Shown piece after piece: positions 43,363 through 52,121 of a stretch of DNA of 64,000 bases. The first letter of the stretch is position 1. The number at the start of each line of letters is the position of its first letter. A model generated the notes under the pieces. It ran no database searches. It was not told where the DNA came from and saw only the letters and a program-made list of their open reading frames with translations. Source of the stretch: Streptomyces sp. NBC_01471 (GTDB lineage: Bacteria; Actinomycetota; Actinomycetes; Streptomycetales; Streptomycetaceae); the NCBI RefSeq assembly GCF_041438865.1, contig NZ_CP109450.1, positions 2,893,001 to 2,957,000 on the forward strand, read 5' to 3'. Position numbers and translations under genes: made by a program.

Positions 43363-44985
43363 TTAGCGGAAGCGGAGGGTCTTCATCGCCTTGAGGCTGC
43401 GGCTCATGAACGCGGCGTACTTCTCGTCGTCCATACCGAAGGACGGCGCCATCGGCATGATCCGCTGGTGCGCGACGGTCTGCGCCTCGGTGTACTTGAG
43501 AATGCCTTCCGAGCCGTGCCTGCGGCCGAGGCCCGAGTCCTTCATGCCGCCCATCGGCGACTGCACGCTGCCGTACGCGGGCGCGTACCCGTCGTTGATG
43601 TTGACCGTGCCGGTCCGCAGCCGGGCGGCGACGGCGTGGCCGCGGCTGCCGCTCCTGGTCCAGACACTCGAATTGAGCCCGTAGGGCGTGGCGTTGGCGG
43701 TGGCGACGGCCTCGTCGTCGTCCTTGAAGCGGTAGACCGAGACCACTGGCCCGAACGTCTCCTCGGTGCAGACGGCCATCGGGGCCTCGACGCCGTCCAG
43801 GATGGTCGGCTCGTAGAAGAGCGGACCGATGTCCGTACGGTGCACACCGCCCGCGACCAGCGTGGCGCCCTTGGAGACGGCCTCCTCGACGTGTCGCCGC
43901 ACGGCCTCCAGTTGCCGTTCACCGGCGAGGGAGCCCATGTCGGCGCCGTAGGCGAGGGAGTTGCCGAGGCGCATTGCCTTCGTGCGCGCGGCGAAGCGCT
44001 CCAGGAACGCGTCGGCGATCGACTCGTGGACGTACAGCCGCTCGATGGAGATGCAGAGCTGGCCGGCCGATGAGAAGCAGGCGCGGACCGCGCCCGCGGC
44101 CGCCTTCTCGATGTCCGCGTCCTCCAGGACCAGCATGGCGTTCTTGCCGCCGAGTTCGAGGGAGACACCGACCAGCCGGTCGGCCGCACCCCGGGCGACC
44201 TCGCGGCCGGTGCGGGTCGAGCCGGTGAAGGACACGAAGTCGGCGTGCTTGACCAGCTCGGGGCCGATGACCGGGCCCTCCCCGAGGACCATCTGGAAGA
44301 CCTCGGCGGGCAGTCCGGCCTCAATGATCAGGTCGCGGGCCCAGAGCGCGGTCAGTGCGGTCTCGGTGTCGGGCTTCATCACCAGGGCGTTGCCGGAGAC
44401 GAGGGCGGGCAGCGCGTCGCCGATGGACAGCTCGAAGGGGTAGTTCCAGGGGGCGATCTGGCCCACCACCCCGCGCGGCTGGCGCAGTTCGGTGACCTTG
44501 GTGAGCGTCGGGATCGCACCCGTGTGCCCCTTGGGCTTGAGGTACGAGGGCGCCTTGCGGCCGTAGTGACGCGCGGCGACGGCGACGGCCTGGACCTCTT
44601 CGTGGGCGTGCAGCCTGGCCTTCCCGGTCTCCAGCTGGATGAGGTCCAGGACCTCGGCCTGCCGGGAGAGCACCAGGTCGTGGAAGCGCAGCAGGACGGC
44701 GGCCCGGGTCCGGACGGGGGTCGCGGCCCACGCGCCCTGGGCCGCGCGGGCCCGCTCGAAGGCGGTCGCGACGTCCTCGGGAGTCGACTCGGGCAGATCG
44801 GCCAGCTTCCCGCCGGTGAAGGGGCTGTGGTTGGCCGTCCGTCCGGAACCCACCACGCCGCGCGTCAGCTGGGCGACCACTTCGGGGGTGACCACATCGG
44901 CCGCGGTACGCACACCGGAGGGGGTGGGGGCGATCGGGTTCGTGCCGTGGGAGGCCGTGGCGGTGGGAGCCTGCGAGTCCGTCAT
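43363..44985 (-). CDS. gabD2: Succinate-semialdehyde dehydrogenase (NADP+), GabD2 type
   Basis: This encodes 540 residues. The aldehyde dehydrogenase nucleophile Cys is in SSAGQLCISIERL, the general-base Glu in SLELGGKNAMLVL, and the cofactor site in FTGSTRTGREV. The sequence APWNYPFELSIGDALPAL is standard. The N-terminal extension and overall features match GabD2-type enzymes of actinomycetes, which oxidise succinic semialdehyde to succinate. ATG 44985 has no binding site; CATAAC 8 bases earlier could be a -10, suggesting a leaderless start. The GMC oxidoreductase gene follows by 20 bases. Confidence 0.9.
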   Translation of the reverse strand: MTDSQAPTATASHGTNPIAPTPSGVRTAADVVTPEVVAQLTRGVVGSGRTANHSPFTGGKLADLPESTPEDVATAFERARAAQGAWAATPVRTRAAVLLRFHDLVLSRQAEVLDLIQLETGKARLHAHEEVQAVAVAARHYGRKAPSYLKPKGHTGAIPTLTKVTELRQPRGVVGQIAPWNYPFELSIGDALPALVSGNALVMKPDTETALTALWARDLIIEAGLPAEVFQMVLGEGPVIGPELVKHADFVSFTGSTRTGREVARGAADRLVGVSLELGGKNAMLVLEDADIEKAAAGAVRACFSSAGQLCISIERLYVHESIADAFLERFAARTKAMRLGNSLAYGADMGSLAGERQLEAVRRHVEEAVSKGATLVAGGVHRTDIGPLFYEPTILDGVEAPMAVCTEETFGPVVSVYRFKDDDEAVATANATPYGLNSSVWTRSGSRGHAVAARLRTGTVNINDGYAPAYGSVQSPMGGMKDSGLGRRHGSEGILKYTEAQTVAHQRIMPMAPSFGMDDEKYAAFMSRSLKAMKTLRFR

Positions 44986-45184
44986 GAGGGGAGGTTATGC
45001 CCCGGCGGAGAGTTTCGGTACCCATCAGTAATGCCTTTTCACCGTCCCCACATATACCGCCAGTGATCGCTGGCGACATAACCCCTGATCAGGCGGGTTG
45101 GCTGCCTGAGCGGTGTTGCTCGCCATTTCTGCCGCGATCGGCGAAGGCGCGTTCCGGCTGTTTCCGCCGTTCCGGCCGTTCCGC

Positions 45185-46963
45185 TCAGTGGCGGTCTCCG
45201 GTGTCGGCCGAGGCCGGCGATGCCGACGTCGATGCTGATGCCGACGTCGATGCCGGTCCTGATGCCGACGTCGATGCTGATGCTGGCGCCGACGCCGAGA
45301 AGGTGCCGATGGCCGTGGTGAAGTGCCGTTGCGCCGTGTCGAGGCCGCCGACCGGGGCCGACACCCAGACGTCGTAAAGGCGGCCGCCCTGCTCCCAGCA
45401 GAGGTCGTAGGTATGCCGGGCGCCCTCGCCCTTGGAGTAACCGTTCCAGGTGAACTCCCAGAGCGCCGCGTCATGGCCGTCGTGCTTGGTCGCGGTGACC
45501 ACGCCGTCCCGGTATCCGGGGTTGGTACGGGGCCCCGCCGAGTCCGACGCGCGCTGTGTCGCCATCGGGCCGCCGCCGGGGCTGCTGTGGATCCGAATAC
45601 CGATACGGAAGACCTCGCCCGGCGTCATGTAGTAGACGCGCTTGTCGTCGGTGGAGCGGGTGGCGTCGACCGGGACGGCCAGGGAGAAGCCAGCGGGGTC
45701 GTCAACTGCGCGGTATCCGGAGGGTGCCGGCGACGCCCGATGGGTCAGCGTCACTGTGGGGTTGACGTCCGGGCCGGGTACGGCAGCGTGGTGGGGCTTC
45801 TGCTGCGGACCGCGATCCGGGGTGGCCGCGGGTCCAGCGGCCGGCGCGGAGCTCACGCTCCGGGACGGCGCTGCGCTGTCCGTACGGCCCGATCCCGCGT
45901 CACCCACCGCGTGCAGGACGATCCCGGCACCAGCGGCCGCGGCGACCAGCACTCCCGCGACAAGTGCGGCCCGCCGGACCGCGGGAGAAGAAGCAGAAGG
46001 GGTGTCAAGTACAGAAGAGATGTCCGGTGCAGGAGAAGTGTCCGGTGCAGGAGAAGTGTCCGGTGCAGCAAGGGTGCCAGGTGCGGGAAGGGTGCCAGGT
46101 GCAGAAGAGGCGTCTCCGCGCTCCGGACGGACGCCCCCAGTCCCGTACGGTCCGTACTCAGCCGCGTACGCACCCAGCAGCCGCTCCGCCTCGTCCACCC
46201 CCATCCTGCGCACCGCGTCCCGTTCGAGCAGGCCCAGGACGACAGGAAGCAGCGGCTCGGCCTCGGCGGGCGGGCGGATCTCGCCGGCGACCACCGCGTG
46301 CAGCACCCCGCCCAGCGAATCCCGGTGGAAGGGCGACTCCCCGCTCAGCGCGGCACACAACAGCGCGCCGAGCGACCACAGGTCGGATGCGGGCCCGGCC
46401 TCCTCACCCTGTATCCGCTCCGGTGAGGTGTACTCGGGCGAACCGACGAAGGCCCCGGTCTCACTGATCGTGGTCGCCCCGGCGAGCCGCGCGATCCCGA
46501 AGTCGGTGAGAACCACCCGGCCGTCGCCCTCCAGCAGAACGTTGGCCGGCTTGATGTCCCGGTGCAGTACGCCCCGGGCGTGCGCTGCCCGGAGCGCGCC
46601 CAGCAGCGCCACCCCGATACGCGCGGCCTCCCGGGTGCCCACGGGCCCGTGCTCGGAAAGGCGGCCCGCGAGGGAACCGCCGACCACCAGCTCCATGACG
46701 ATGTAGGGGCGTTCGTCGTCCTCGACGACCACATCGTGGACGACGATCACATGCGGGTGCTTGATCTGGGCGACCGCGCGCGCCTCACGCAGCGCCGACG
46801 CGGTGGCGGCCCCGGTCTCCGGGTTCAGCTCCTTGACGGCGACCTCGCGCCCGAGCAGCTGGTCGGAGGCCCGCCAGACCGTACCCATGCCGCCCCGGCC
46901 GACCCGGTCCCCGAGCAGATAACGTCCGGCGATCAGACGGCTGTTACGCGGATCCTGTGCCAC
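45185..46963 (-). CDS. Eukaryote-like Ser/Thr protein kinase
   Basis: This encodes 592 residues, from GTG 46963, five bases after GGGGGAG. The kinase domain (residues 10-275) has GRGGMGTVW, the Lys in AVKEL, catalytic HRDIKPANVLL, DFGIARLAG and PEYTSPERI, so it should be active. A linker with PDTSPAPDTS repeats leads to a membrane span (about 330-352, AALVAGVLVAAAAGAGIVLHAV). The outer domain (about 420-560) binds an unknown signal. The end is an Ala/Ser/Thr-rich tail with ASTSASGPAS repeats. First (most downstream) of four adjacent kinase genes. Confidence 0.93.
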   Translation of the reverse strand: MAQDPRNSRLIAGRYLLGDRVGRGGMGTVWRASDQLLGREVAVKELNPETGAATASALREARAVAQIKHPHVIVVHDVVVEDDERPYIVMELVVGGSLAGRLSEHGPVGTREAARIGVALLGALRAAHARGVLHRDIKPANVLLEGDGRVVLTDFGIARLAGATTISETGAFVGSPEYTSPERIQGEEAGPASDLWSLGALLCAALSGESPFHRDSLGGVLHAVVAGEIRPPAEAEPLLPVVLGLLERDAVRRMGVDEAERLLGAYAAEYGPYGTGGVRPERGDASSAPGTLPAPGTLAAPDTSPAPDTSPAPDISSVLDTPSASSPAVRRAALVAGVLVAAAAGAGIVLHAVGDAGSGRTDSAAPSRSVSSAPAAGPAATPDRGPQQKPHHAAVPGPDVNPTVTLTHRASPAPSGYRAVDDPAGFSLAVPVDATRSTDDKRVYYMTPGEVFRIGIRIHSSPGGGPMATQRASDSAGPRTNPGYRDGVVTATKHDGHDAALWEFTWNGYSKGEGARHTYDLCWEQGGRLYDVWVSAPVGGLDTAQRHFTTAIGTFSASAPASASTSASGPASTSASASTSASPASADTGDRH

Positions 46964-47111
46964 TGCTGCTCCCCCTACGTCCCCCTGGGCCCATCATGCC
47001 GCACGGCAGCCGGGGCGGGAGCGAGTGACGGATGTGCGCTGCCGTCAGCACGGGGGTCCGGCAAGGGCGTCCGGCATGGCAGCCCGGTGAGGCAGCTCTC
47101 TACGCCCTGGC

Positions 47112-48875
47112 TCAGTGCGGCGGCTGCCAGTAGCGCAGGACGGTGTCGAACCGGCTGCGGTCCCAGTCCTTGGCCGGTCCGCCCATGTAGATCGCGTACT
47201 CGGCCCGCCCGTGGTCCACGTTGTAGATCTGGTCTATGGCACGGCGCCGGCCCGGCTGCCCCTTGGTCTCGGTCCAGGTGAACTCCCAGAGCGCGGCGTC
47301 CTGGTCCCGGAAGTTGTTCACGTGCAGTGTGATCCGCTTGTAGGCGGGGAGCCGTTTGAGCTGCGGTTCGAGGGCCAGTTCATGCAGATACGGGGTGGAG
47401 TAGTCCGGATCGTTGTCGATGCTTATCCGGATGAAGTGGTTGCCGTCGTCCGGCGTGTAGTCGATCTCGTTGGAGCCGTCCATCTGACGCTTCCAGCCGT
47501 TGGGCAGAACCATGCTGAACCCCTCGGGCTCATTGACCCGGTGCCAGCCCGCCGGTATGCCTCCGCCCTGCGGCTTCTTCCCGGCGCCGGCGTCCGGTCC
47601 GCCGGAACCCGACACCGAGTCACTGCCCGAATCCGTCCGCCGGTTCTCGTACTTCATGACGCCGAAGCCGACCGCGGCACCGACGACCACCGCGAGGGCC
47701 AGGACCAGTGCGCCGGTCCGCCTACGACCGCGCTTCCGCCCGGCGGGCGCAACCGGAGGGGCGCCATCCGCGGAAGCCGGTACCGGTACCGGTACTGATG
47801 GCGGTACTGGCCCCGGTGCCGGCACGGAAACCGCTGCCGGCCCCGGTGCTGCGGTGTGTTCCGGTACTGCTGTCTGTGCCGGTGCTGCCGTCTGTCCGGG
47901 CGCTGGTGCCTGTTCCGGCCGGGACGGGGCCGCCCCCGACGCCACCGGTGCACCGGAGGAGTTGATCCGGCTCGTGGGCGTCGCGTCCTGGAGCATCGAC
48001 TCGGCCACCAGCTGCGTCGGGACATACGCCTCCGCCTGCCGGGGCCTGCGCCCCTCCATCGCGTCGAGCAGCATGCGCTCCGTCTCGGCGGGCCCGGGCC
48101 GTTCGGCGGCATCCTTGCGCAGCAGTCCGGTGATGACGGAAGTGAGCGGCCCCGCCCTGGTGAGTTTCGGCGGCTCGTCGTTCACTACGGCCTGGAGCGT
48201 GGAGATCGGCGACGTGCGGCGGAAGGGCGAGCGCTCCTCGACAGCGGTGAAGAGCGTGGCGCCCAGCGACCACAGATCGGATGCGGGGCCCGGCGCCTCG
48301 CCGTAGACCCGCTCCGGCGCGAGGTAGTCGATGGAGCCGACGATCTCGCCGGTCCGGGTGATCTCCGAGTCGCCCTCGATGGCGGCGATGCCGAAGTCGG
48401 TGATGAGGACCCGGCCGTCGTGGGCGAGCAGGACGTTGCCCGGCTTCACGTCCCGGTGGAGCACCCCCGCCGCGTGCGCGGCGCGCAGCGCTCCCAGGAC
48501 GTGCAGGCCCACCCGGGCGGCCTCGCGGGGGTCGAGCGCGCCCGACTCCTTGACCACGTCGGCAAGTGAGGGACCGTCGATGTACTCCATGACGATCCAC
48601 GGCCGGTCGTCGAACTCGATGACGTCATGAACGGTGACGACCCCGGGATGGTTGATGCGCGCGGCGGCCCGCGCCTCCTTCTGCGTCCTGGCGTGCAGTA
48701 CGGCCCGGTCGGCCTCCGATACGTACAGACCGGCCGTCAGTTCCTTGACGGCGACAGTCCGGTGCAGCACCTCGTCGTGAGCCCGCCAGACCTTGCCCAT
48801 GCCGCCGCGACCGATGAGTTCGCCCAGCCGATAGCGGCCGGCGAGCACCAAGTCCGCGCTGTGAGTGTGTTCCAC
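47112..48875 (-). CDS. Eukaryote-like Ser/Thr protein kinase
   Basis: This encodes 587 residues, from GTG 48875. The kinase motifs are complete: GRGGMGKVW, AVKEL, HRDVKPGNVLL, DFGIAAIEG, GSIDYLAPERV. A low-complexity Pro/Ala/Val linker with EHTAAPG-type repeats follows, then a membrane span (about 388-410, ALVLALAVVVGAAVGFGVM), then a sensory domain with paired Trp/Tyr (GWHRVNEPEGFSMVLPNGW). The outer domain resembles those of its neighbours, so the cluster probably grew by duplication. Streptomyces are known to hold such a conserved kinase cluster, one member of which (PkaI) has been linked to spore-wall synthesis. Confidence 0.93.
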   Translation of the reverse strand: MEHTHSADLVLAGRYRLGELIGRGGMGKVWRAHDEVLHRTVAVKELTAGLYVSEADRAVLHARTQKEARAAARINHPGVVTVHDVIEFDDRPWIVMEYIDGPSLADVVKESGALDPREAARVGLHVLGALRAAHAAGVLHRDVKPGNVLLAHDGRVLITDFGIAAIEGDSEITRTGEIVGSIDYLAPERVYGEAPGPASDLWSLGATLFTAVEERSPFRRTSPISTLQAVVNDEPPKLTRAGPLTSVITGLLRKDAAERPGPAETERMLLDAMEGRRPRQAEAYVPTQLVAESMLQDATPTSRINSSGAPVASGAAPSRPEQAPAPGQTAAPAQTAVPEHTAAPGPAAVSVPAPGPVPPSVPVPVPASADGAPPVAPAGRKRGRRRTGALVLALAVVVGAAVGFGVMKYENRRTDSGSDSVSGSGGPDAGAGKKPQGGGIPAGWHRVNEPEGFSMVLPNGWKRQMDGSNEIDYTPDDGNHFIRISIDNDPDYSTPYLHELALEPQLKRLPAYKRITLHVNNFRDQDAALWEFTWTETKGQPGRRRAIDQIYNVDHGRAEYAIYMGGPAKDWDRSRFDTVLRYWQPPH

Positions 48876-48981
48876 GTGCCCCTGTCCGTTCCCTCGACTG
48901 CCAGGTTACGGACGGATATTCGGTCGTGGAACCTCGGGGCGCGCCGTGATACCGCACTGTGACGGGAATCGCGCAGTCCGC

Positions 48982-51978
48982 TCACTTCTCGGTGCGGTAG
49001 GTGGCAACGGCCTGTTCGTAGATTTCGGTGACCTTGTCCCTCTGTGCTTCGGGTCCGATGACCTGCACGACGTGGTAACGGCCTGCGATAATCATGGCCA
49101 CATTACGGACGAACACCTCGCGTCCGCTGCTGTCCTGCCAGGTGAACTGCCCTTCGGCCATGGCCTGCTTGCCGACGTCTATCCGGCGCAGTCCCGCGGC
49201 GGACGACCACGTGGAGTCACGGAACGGTTTGAGTTCTCGCTCTTTGTCGCGCTGGTACGCCATGGGATCGGCGCCCTCGTCCTTGACGCTGTCGCGGCCG
49301 GGGACGACGACGAGTTCGAAGTCGCCGCCGAGGTAGCGCACCTGTCCGGCGTCGTTGACGGAACGGCGCTCCCAGTCCTTGGCCACCGCCACCTGGAACC
49401 CTTCGGGATCCTTGCGGATCGCATAACCCGCGGCCGGTCCACCGCTGTCGGGCTCCGTGCCCTGCGGGGACTGCGGTGTCCCGGCCGACCGCGACTGCGG
49501 CGACCCGCCGGGCCCGCCGGACTCCGGGGAGTTCCGCTGCCCCGAAGCGGAGGCGGTCGGCAGCGGCGCGGGCGCGCCCGTGCTGCCCTGCCGGGAGTCG
49601 TCGGCCTTCGGCATGAACTTCAGCGCGTACACGAGGGCGGCGACCAGGACGACCAGGACGACGACGAGCAGTGTCCGGCCGAGGGAGCGCGGCTTCGCGT
49701 CCGGCCGTGGCTGCCGGCCCGCAGGTGCGGACCGCTCGGACGGGCCCGCCGCCACCGACTGCATCGGCTGCGCGGGCTGCGCCGGACCCGTGGACCCGGC
49801 CGGGCCCTGCTCTCTCCGGCGGCCGCCCTTCCGCTGCTGGCGGTGGCGGCCGTGCACGCCGTCCCCGCCCGGGTTGCGACGGCGCCGGCGGACGAGTTCG
49901 CCCCTGCGCCGCACGATCGGCAGCCGCGTGGCGTCGACCGGCGGGACCGGCACGATCCCCTGCCCGGCGTCGGGCTCGGGCGCCGACCGCACCAGCGAGC
50001 GCAACCAGCCGCGCAGCTCCTCTATGTCCGGCCGCTCCGTGGGGTCCTGACGCAGCAGCGACTCGACGACGGGCCGCAGCGGACCGCACTCCTCGGCGAA
50101 CGCGGGCGGCTCCGCGCAGACCAGCTGGACGAGTTCGGCGGCGCTCTCCTCCGGGTACGGGGCGTGGCCCTGGACGGCCCGGAAGAGCAGCGCCCCCAGC
50201 GCCCACAGATCGGTGGCGGGCCCGACCGGGGCGGCGAGCTGCCAGTTGCCGTGGACGGGGCCCGCCTGCTCGGGCGCCCACCGTTCGGTGACGGCGCCCA
50301 CGACGGTGATACGCGCCTGCCGGGCCCGCTCGGCCGCGAGCGGCGTCCCGGGCCCTCGGCGCGCGGTCACCGCGGGTCCCGCCGCAGCCCGGTCCCACCC
50401 GTCCGGCACGGCGACAGCCGCAGGAGGGCTGGGGATGCGCCGGTCCTGGGCAGTGTCGTTCTGGGTGTTGTGGTTCTGCGTGCTGCGGTCCTGGGCGCTG
50501 CGGTCCCAGGTGTTGTGGCTCTGGGCGCTGCGGTCCTGGGCGTTGCGGGTGCCCTGGTCCTGGGCTTCCCGGCCGCGTGCTTCCCGGCCGCGTGCTTCCC
50601 TGCCGCCCTGCGCTTCCCGGTCCCGCGCCTCCCGGCCGCGCTGCGCCTCCCGGTCGTGGGCGCCGCGCAGGTCATCGGCGCGCATGCCGTCCCCGGCGCC
50701 GGAACGCGGCTGTGCCCCGTGCCAGAAGCCCGTCGGTTCATGCCGCGCGGGCTGCGAAGAATGCGACGAACCGGACCCGGGACGCTGAACGGGGAAACCC
50801 CCGGTGTCGCTCCCCTGCTCGTCCCCGCTGACCCGCGCCGCGGCCCGTGCACCCGCACGGTAGGCGGCTATGGCACCGGCCCGGGCAGCACGGACGTCCC
50901 CCGCCGAAACGGCGCCACCACCCCGGGTGGCGGGCAGCCCGGGATCAGGCACCCCGCGATCAGGCACCCCGGGGGCAGCGGACAGCCCGGACTCCTGGCC
51001 TGAGGCGGGCGGCGCGTCCTGCAGCTGGTCGTACATCCGGCCGCCCGGCTGTCCGCGCCGCTCGTCCTGGGCGTATCCGGGCGGCAGCGCAGGCCCGGAC
51101 GGGAGCTCCCGCGTACCCGACGGCGGCGGCCCCTGCTCAGCAGGGAGCCCCCGCTCAGCGGCAGGCAACTCCTCACCGACCGGGCGTCCCAGACCATCCG
51201 GCACATCCGGCACATCCGACTCGTACACCTCGGGCGACGCGGGCGACGCATACGGTTGCTGTGCCCCGTCCGCTCCCGGTACGGCCGGGGAATCGGACCC
51301 GGGGCCCGGGCCTGCCCCGACAACCGGCTGCGATAACTCCGCGGCCGGCACCGGGTCGTAACCGCAGAGCGCCTCCTCCGCCGCTCCCGCCGCCAGTCCG
51401 GTCAGGACCACACGGCCGTCGTCGCAGACCAGCACGGTCCGGGCGGTGATGTTGCGGTGGGTCCAGCCATGGGCGTGCAGGACGCGCAGCGCGGTGAGCA
51501 CATCGGAGGCGATCTCCGCCGCGCGGTACGGGTTCAGGGGATGCTCGGCGAGCATCGCGGCCAGCGGTGTGGCCTCGACCAGTTCGCTCACCACCCAGAG
51601 CGAACCGCCTTCCGCGAAGACGTCGAAGACCTGGTCGAGCCGGGGGTGGTCGGGGATCTGCGCTGCGGACTGCGCCGCCTCCATCGCCCGCCGCACCGCC
51701 GGGTCAGCGGGCCTGCGGGTGGTACGGGCCGACGCGTGCCGTGCCTCGGCGAACCCGGCGCCCGGCCCGGCATCGGGCCCGACGCCGAAGCCCGTCCCCG
51801 CTCCGCTCTCGTCGAGCATTTCCGCGTCCACGACCTCCGGCAGCGGCACCTGCCGGACGAGGACTTCCTGTCCGCTGTAGGTGTCGAACGCGCGGATCTC
51901 CGCAGGCTCGAACTCGTCGCCGGGCAGCAGCGGAAGGCGGTAGCGGTCGGCAAGGACCCTTCCCGCGTACTCGTCCAC
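48982..51978 (-). CDS. Kinase-like membrane protein, apparent pseudokinase
   Basis: This encodes 998 residues, from GTG 51978, five bases after GGGGAGG. The kinase fold is recognisable but degenerate: the Gly-rich loop is replaced by PLLPGDEFEPAEIRAF, the VAIK Lys is Arg (VLVRQVP), the catalytic HRD is HRN (WTHRNITARTVLV), and DFG is TGL (VVLTGLAAG). Between N- and C-lobe parts sits a 300-residue disordered insert with RDREAQ/GREARGREA and DRSAQ repeats; the C-lobe resumes with PATDLWALGALLFRAVQG. A membrane span (about 770-790, LLVVVLVVLVAALVYAL) and an outer domain follow. It probably scaffolds or regulates the neighbouring active kinases. Confidence 0.85.
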   Translation of the reverse strand: MDEYAGRVLADRYRLPLLPGDEFEPAEIRAFDTYSGQEVLVRQVPLPEVVDAEMLDESGAGTGFGVGPDAGPGAGFAEARHASARTTRRPADPAVRRAMEAAQSAAQIPDHPRLDQVFDVFAEGGSLWVVSELVEATPLAAMLAEHPLNPYRAAEIASDVLTALRVLHAHGWTHRNITARTVLVCDDGRVVLTGLAAGAAEEALCGYDPVPAAELSQPVVGAGPGPGSDSPAVPGADGAQQPYASPASPEVYESDVPDVPDGLGRPVGEELPAAERGLPAEQGPPPSGTRELPSGPALPPGYAQDERRGQPGGRMYDQLQDAPPASGQESGLSAAPGVPDRGVPDPGLPATRGGGAVSAGDVRAARAGAIAAYRAGARAAARVSGDEQGSDTGGFPVQRPGSGSSHSSQPARHEPTGFWHGAQPRSGAGDGMRADDLRGAHDREAQRGREARDREAQGGREARGREARGREAQDQGTRNAQDRSAQSHNTWDRSAQDRSTQNHNTQNDTAQDRRIPSPPAAVAVPDGWDRAAAGPAVTARRGPGTPLAAERARQARITVVGAVTERWAPEQAGPVHGNWQLAAPVGPATDLWALGALLFRAVQGHAPYPEESAAELVQLVCAEPPAFAEECGPLRPVVESLLRQDPTERPDIEELRGWLRSLVRSAPEPDAGQGIVPVPPVDATRLPIVRRRGELVRRRRRNPGGDGVHGRHRQQRKGGRRREQGPAGSTGPAQPAQPMQSVAAGPSERSAPAGRQPRPDAKPRSLGRTLLVVVLVVLVAALVYALKFMPKADDSRQGSTGAPAPLPTASASGQRNSPESGGPGGSPQSRSAGTPQSPQGTEPDSGGPAAGYAIRKDPEGFQVAVAKDWERRSVNDAGQVRYLGGDFELVVVPGRDSVKDEGADPMAYQRDKERELKPFRDSTWSSAAGLRRIDVGKQAMAEGQFTWQDSSGREVFVRNVAMIIAGRYHVVQVIGPEAQRDKVTEIYEQAVATYRTEK

Positions 51979-52121
51979 GACGCCTCCCCGGAGCGCGCTG
52001 TTCCCTGGTCTCAGGGGCCACGTTAATCCGCACCGATCCGTATCAATCCGTCAAATACGGTCGATTACAGGCCCATTGCGGCTGCGTACGGTCCGCGTCC
52101 TCTCACAATACGTGTCCTGGG

